From Burkholderiales bacterium (GTDB lineage: Bacteria; Pseudomonadota; Gammaproteobacteria; Burkholderiales; Usitatibacteraceae), in contig JAJAYN010000315.1 of assembly GCA_026786225.1 (NCBI GenBank), positions 1 through 6,620 on the forward strand: 6,620 nucleotides of DNA, read 5' to 3'. Shown one piece after another: positions 5,222-6,620 of the stretch. The first letter of the stretch is position 1. The number at the start of each line of letters is the position of its first letter. Made by a program: the position numbers and the translations under genes. The notes beneath the pieces were generated by a model, which was given only the letters and a program-made list of their open reading frames with translations, did not search any database and had not been told where the DNA came from.

Positions 5222-6445
5222 ATGTCATTAACCTGGGACGACACACCACCCCCCACCCCACCGATGCCCATGCTCCAGCCCGTGCAGCCGACACCGCCGC
5301 GCGCGCCGCACGTCATGGCCGAATATCCGTCTGGCATGCAACAAGGCGTGCTCGCCCGCCCGATGCTCGATGACCTCCCGAACGCGCCACCTGCCGGCGA
5401 GACCGACGCCGAAGTAGATGCTCGCTTCGCGCGCGTACGCGCGGACGAAAAGCGCGTCATCAACGGCAAATCGGACGTGAACCAGCTCGTGCCCTTCAAA
5501 TACAAATGGGCCTGGGACAAATACCTTTCCGGCTGCGCCAACCACTGGATGCCGCAGGAAGTAAACATGAACCGCGACATCGCCACCTGGAAAGACCCGA
5601 ACGGTCTCACCGACGACGAGCGCCTCATCGTCAAGCGTAACCTGGGCTTTTTTGTCACCGCCGACAGCCTCGCCGCGAACAACATCGTGCTCGGCACCTA
5701 TCGCCACATCACCGCGCCGGAGTGCCGCCAATACCTGCTGCGCCAGGCCTTTGAAGAAGCTATCCACACCCACGCCTACCAGTACATCGTCGAAAGCTTA
5801 GGGATGGACGAGGCCGAGATTTTCAACGCCTACAACGAAGTGAAGTGCATCCGCGACAAGGACCGCTTCCTCATCCCCTTCATCGATACGCTGTGCGACC
5901 CCAATTTCAAAACCGGCACCTTCGAGAACGACCAGGCGCTGCTGAAATCGCTCATCGTCTTCAGCTGCATCATGGAAGGCCTCTTCTTCTACGTCGGCTT
6001 CGTGCAGATCCTCTCGCTCGGCCGCCAGAACAAGATGACGGGTGCGGCCGAACAATATCAATACATCCTGCGCGACGAATCGATGCACTGCAATTTCGGC
6101 ATCGACCTCGTCAACACCATCAAGCTCGAAAATCCGCAGCTCTGGACCAATGAATTCAAGAAAGAAATCGAAGCCATTTTCAGAAAAGGTGTCGAGCTCG
6201 AATACGCCTACGCCGAAGACACCATGCCCCGCGGCGTGCTCGGCCTGAATGCGCCGATGTTCAAGGAATACCTGCGCTTCGTCGCCAACCGCCGCGCGCA
6301 GCAGATCGGCCTGGATGTGCTCTACCCCGGCGCCAACAACCCATTCCCGTGGATGTCCGAACTTGTCGATCTCAAGAAAGAGAAGAATTTCTTTGAGACG
6401 CGGGTGACGGAGTATCAGACGGGGGGGGCGTTGAATTGGGAGTAG
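5222..6445 (+). CDS. nrdB: Ribonucleoside-diphosphate reductase class Ia, beta (small, radical) subunit NrdB
   Basis: NrdB houses the diiron-tyrosyl radical cofactor that starts each turnover in NrdA. The 407 aa contain, by alignment to E. coli numbering: D148 (D84), E179, H182 and the radical Y186 in EAIHTHAY (E115, H118, Y122), E252 in MEGLFF (E204), and E286/H289 in RDESMH (E238, H241). All ligands and the tyrosine are present, so this is an active Y-radical type, not a metal-only or Tyr-lacking variant. Near the C-terminus E392 and Y398 match E350 and Y356 of the radical relay, and the last residues should dock on NrdA. Residues 8-29 are a Pro-rich, probably disordered extension absent from E. 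coli. The ATG at 5222 has AGGAG at 5208-5212, 9 nt upstream. A strong terminator follows. Confidence 0.98.
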   Translation: MSLTWDDTPPPTPPMPMLQPVQPTPPRAPHVMAEYPSGMQQGVLARPMLDDLPNAPPAGETDAEVDARFARVRADEKRVINGKSDVNQLVPFKYKWAWDKYLSGCANHWMPQEVNMNRDIATWKDPNGLTDDERLIVKRNLGFFVTADSLAANNIVLGTYRHITAPECRQYLLRQAFEEAIHTHAYQYIVESLGMDEAEIFNAYNEVKCIRDKDRFLIPFIDTLCDPNFKTGTFENDQALLKSLIVFSCIMEGLFFYVGFVQILSLGRQNKMTGAAEQYQYILRDESMHCNFGIDLVNTIKLENPQLWTNEFKKEIEAIFRKGVELEYAYAEDTMPRGVLGLNAPMFKEYLRFVANRRAQQIGLDVLYPGANNPFPWMSELVDLKKEKNFFETRVTEYQTGGALNWE

Positions 6446-6463
6446 GAGGAGATTAGTTTGGGT

Positions 6464-6494
6464 GGAAAAAGGCGCAATCATTGCGCCTTTTTCC
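6464..6494. terminator. Strong intrinsic terminator after nrdB (bidirectional)
   Basis: A perfect 14-bp inverted repeat, GGAAAAAGGCGCAA (6464-6477) and TTGCGCCTTTTTCC (6481-6494), surrounds a 3-nt centre. It has a GC-rich core and an A tract before and a T tract after, so it should work on both strands. It starts 19 nt after the nrdB stop and marks the likely end of the nrdA-nrdB transcript. Confidence 0.9.
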
Positions 6495-6551
6495 TTTGTG
6501 TAGTGAAGAGTTGAAACAAATTAATGCTGTCGGCTGGCTAAAGGATTGATG

Positions 6552-6620
6552 ATGACTACTGCTGAGTTCCTCAAGAGACCTTGGAGCGCGAAGTGGCATG
6601 AAGAAGGCGAGGTATTTCTC
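6552..6620 (+). CDS. Possible start of a downstream gene (3' truncated), unrecognised
   Basis: An open frame begins at ATG 6552 and runs 23 codons to the window edge (MTTAEFLKRPWSAKWHEEGE...). AAGGA at 6541-6545 is 6 nt upstream, a reasonable ribosome site; an in-frame ATG at 6549 is too close to it. It lies 57 bp past the nrdB terminator, so it would need its own promoter, and only a TTGAAA (6511-6516) without a good -10 is seen. The visible residues are charged and Trp-containing with no signal peptide. I do not recognise the family, and the fragment is too short to be sure it is a gene. Confidence 0.4.
   Translation, partial: MTTAEFLKRPWSAKWHEEGEVFL

Noticed and set aside
5798..6481. 227-codon minus-strand open frame opposite nrdB
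   Set aside because: Antisense shadow of nrdB; its start lies within the terminator hairpin and it shows no known motif.

Overview
The window looks like chromosomal DNA of a proteobacterium, most likely a beta- or possibly a gammaproteobacterium. The evidence is a large class Ia ribonucleotide reductase alpha subunit with an N-terminal nucleotide-binding extension and a CEAC-type tail, a PilR-like Fis-type helix-turn-helix end just upstream, moderately GC-rich coding DNA, and NrdR and DnaA sites close to consensus. This lineage call is an inference; the sequence alone does not fix genus or family. All recognised genes lie on the + strand.

Layout. Bases 1-156 are the last 51 codons of an NtrC-class response regulator, probably pilR. 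Bases 157-676 hold no convincing gene. The left part carries several small inverted repeats. The right part is a compact nrdA control region: a candidate sigma70 promoter (427-456), two NrdR boxes 32 bp apart of which the first covers the -10 (443-458, 475-490), two perfect 9-bp DnaA boxes (495-503, 551-559), and an 8-bp-stem hairpin between the DnaA boxes. nrdA follows (677-3601, 974 aa).

nrdA and nrdB are not adjacent. About 1.6 kb separates them, holding two small DUF1508 (YegP-like) paralogues (3689-3916 and 4066-4287) and a predicted exported alpha/beta hydrolase-like protein (4336-5169). nrdB (5222-6445, 407 aa) follows and ends at a strong 14-bp inverted-repeat terminator (6464-6494). 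A new reading frame may begin at 6552 and run off the window.

Function. NrdA and NrdB form the aerobic enzyme that makes deoxyribonucleotides from ribonucleotides. NrdB keeps all diiron ligands and the radical tyrosine. NrdA keeps the active-site cysteines, the radical-relay tyrosines and the redox tail. The upstream region suggests that output is repressed by NrdR in response to nucleotide pools and tied to replication initiation through DnaA. Why two DUF1508 proteins and an exported hydrolase sit between the subunits is unknown. I see no terminator in the gap that is clearly strong, so one long transcript is plausible.

I found no mobile element, CRISPR array, tRNA or rRNA. The window is mainly a housekeeping locus. 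Its points of interest are the stacked regulatory sites and the unexplained cargo between the RNR genes.
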